From Murimonas intestini (lineage in GTDB: Bacteria; Bacillota; Clostridia; Lachnospirales; Lachnospiraceae): a stretch of DNA of 64,000 nt. Made by a program: the position numbers and the translations under genes. The stretch is from positions 496,001-560,000 of the forward strand of contig QGGY01000001.1 of NCBI GenBank assembly GCA_003148945.1, in the 5' to 3' direction. Within the stretch, counting starts at the first letter, position 1; each line of letters begins with the position of its first letter. Below, in pieces: positions 62,490 through 64,000 of this stretch. The notes under the pieces are model-generated. The model was not told the origin of the DNA, searched no databases, and saw nothing but the letters and a program-made list of their open reading frames with translations.

Positions 62490-64000
62490 ATGAAACAGAC
62501 TAACAAAAAACAGTGGCGTACCATTGTGCTGTTATTGATCTATGTAGCGGCTGTTACAGTCAGCATCACTTATGCAGTCTCTTACTTTATGAATAATTCC
62601 ACCAAGCGCGGCCTGCTTGCATTTGAGCGGTTTTCTGAACAGATCACCTACCGGGTCTCCGACCACCTGAGCAAATATACAGAGCAGATGATCCTATTAA
62701 AAAGTGAACTTATAGACCGGCAGATTACGGATCTGGATGAGATACAGCATACCTTTCAGCGCTATCTGGATAACTCCTCTCTGGAGGGGATAGGCTTTGT
62801 TTTAAAGGACGGCACCGCACGTTCTTACACAGGAGAGATTGAGGTGTTCGACGAACCCATCGATGTTTTGGATGTGCACAATTATCCATATACGGTAACT
62901 CTGTCACAAAATGCCGTAAATGGGGCGGATGAGCTTTTATTCCGCATTTTGTGGGACGGACAGGGTGACTCCTCTGCAGTTGCTATTTATAGTTATCTGC
63001 CCCTCAGCACTATCTCAGATCTGCTCATGGATACAACATATGGGAATGCGGGGGCTTTTGTGGCTATTGTGGATCATGAGGGAAACCATCTGTGGAACAG
63101 TTCTGACACTTTAGAAGATAAAGAAGGGCACAATGTCATTAAGGATCTGGAGGTTTATGACCTGAATGACGGGGCTACGGTGGAAGAAGTGGCCACAAGG
63201 CTTAATCTGCAGCTTTCCGGCCTTGTGACCTACACTGCATATGGAGAAGAAAGGGTGCTGTTTTACGAGCCGCTGGGTTATAATTACTGGACTCTTTTAA
63301 CTATTACGCCCCGCACCTCTGTACTTAATACCAGGAACGAGATCAATATGATCCTGGTTTTAAGTGCAGGGATCCTGGCTATTGCGGCAGCAGCAGTCGG
63401 GTTTCTATTAAAAAACAGGAAAATGCAGCTGGCCCTTACAATTGCACAAAAAGAAAGCAGCTTCAAAGGGAAATTCCTCTCCAACGTCTCCCATGAGATC
63501 AGGACACCTCTTAACGGGATTTCCGGGACACTTCAGCTGCTGAAAACAAGCGGCCCGGACACTGAAAAGCAGGGTGAGTATCTGCGGCGTATGGAGGATT
63601 CAGTAAAACAGCTTACAGATATTGTAAACGATGTACTGGATATGGCAAAAATTGAAAGCGGAAGTGTGGAGGTCAGGACAGAACGTTTTGACCTGTATGA
63701 GCTGAGTGAAAAAACGGCCCATGTATTTGACCCGGCCGTACAGGAAAAAGGGATTGAGCTGTGCGTGGACCTTGCGGGTCTGAAAAAACGTTTTTATGTG
63801 GGGGACGCAAAAAAGATTCAGCAGATCATGACAAATCTGCTTTCCAATGCAGTTAAATTTACAGAGCATGGAGCTGTAGACCTTTCCCTGGCCGAGGACT
63901 TAAGCGGAGGGATATGTATCATTGTAAGTGATTCCGGCTGCGGTATGAAGAAGGAATTTCAGGAGATCTTATTCCAGCCTTTTACCCAGGAGGACACCAC
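62490..64000 (+). CDS. membrane histidine kinase 5, incomplete at the window edge
   Basis: An open frame from ATG 62490, preceded by GGGGGAGAAG, runs past the right edge; 503 codons are visible. A membrane helix at about 11-33, an extracellular sensor of about 250 residues (Cache-like by size and position), and a second helix at about 288-308 are followed by HisKA with His335 in [10 protein letters not shown]. The beginning of HATPase is visible (N-L-L-S-N-A-V-K-F and S-D-S-G-C-G-M). Receivers, if any, lie outside. It follows tandem-GntR copy 3, a third kinase/GntR neighbourhood. Confidence 0.88.
   Translation, partial: MKQTNKKQWRTIVLLLIYVAAVTVSITYAVSYFMNNSTKRGLLAFERFSEQITYRVSDHLSKYTEQMILLKSELIDRQITDLDEIQHTFQRYLDNSSLEGIGFVLKDGTARSYTGEIEVFDEPIDVLDVHNYPYTVTLSQNAVNGADELLFRILWDGQGDSSAVAIYSYLPLSTISDLLMDTTYGNAGAFVAIVDHEGNHLWNSSDTLEDKEGHNVIKDLEVYDLNDGATVEEVATRLNLQLSGLVTYTAYGEERVLFYEPLGYNYWTLLTITPRTSVLNTRNEINMILVLSAGILAIAAAAVGFLLKNRKMQLALTIAQKESSFKGKFLSNVSHEIRTPLNGISGTLQLLKTSGPDTEKQGEYLRRMEDSVKQLTDIVNDVLDMAKIESGSVEVRTERFDLYELSEKTAHVFDPAVQEKGIELCVDLAGLKKRFYVGDAKKIQQIMTNLLSNAVKFTEHGAVDLSLAEDLSGGICIIVSDSGCGMKKEFQEILFQPFTQEDT

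Overview
The window reads as chromosomal DNA of a Clostridia-type Firmicute, most likely a Lachnospiraceae gut anaerobe. The grounds are Gram-positive ribosome-binding sites (AAAGGAGG type), a single-membrane protein repertoire, the order radC-mreBCD-PBP2-minCDE-rodA-mgsA followed by yggS-sepF-ylmH, the small DUF378 membrane protein, and typical clostridial hybrid kinases. The taxonomic call is inference from gene content and order. I saw no rRNA, tRNA, CRISPR array, insertion sequence or prophage.

Region 1 (1-23.8 kb) is a dense, mostly plus-strand housekeeping block: the end of miaA, a PLP lyase, two flavoproteins, radC, the rod-shape and division-site operon (mreB, mreC, mreD, PBP2, minC, minD, minE, rodA), methylglyoxal synthase, a D,D-carboxypeptidase, a P-loop protein, an HlyD-like protein, yggS, sepF, ylmH, aroB, lspA, rluD, a cytidylate-kinase-like protein and dtd. 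Its theme is cell shape, septum placement and envelope synthesis.

Region 2 (23.8-34.4 kb) holds a membrane-anchored endonuclease/phosphatase-like protein, a PdaA-like deacetylase, an M23 peptidase, a Na/Pi cotransporter core, enolase, an ArsR/SmtB metal-sensor repressor with an operator inside its own promoter, and a TetR regulator controlling a two-subunit ABC exporter through two near-identical operator copies.

Region 3 (34.4-40 kb) has a chemoreceptor whose natural leader is interrupted by an in-frame TGA, an FtsX-type permease without a neighbouring ATPase, and an OmpR/histidine kinase pair.

Region 4 (40-64 kb) is the unusual part, a signalling island. It holds four complete two-receiver hybrid histidine kinases, a fifth kinase running off the end, three paralogous regulators each with two GntR-type DNA-binding domains, a stand-alone HPt protein, a REC/HD-GYP/PAS/GGDEF protein that could both make and degrade c-di-GMP, and a lipoprotein fusing a solute-binding domain to a 5'-nucleotidase C-terminal domain without the catalytic half. 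None of the four complete hybrid kinases has its own HPt domain. The HPt gene is translationally coupled to the c-di-GMP protein, which suggests a shared phosphorelay from extracellular ligand sensing to c-di-GMP. A UvrA2-type ATPase sits between two kinase/GntR pairs.
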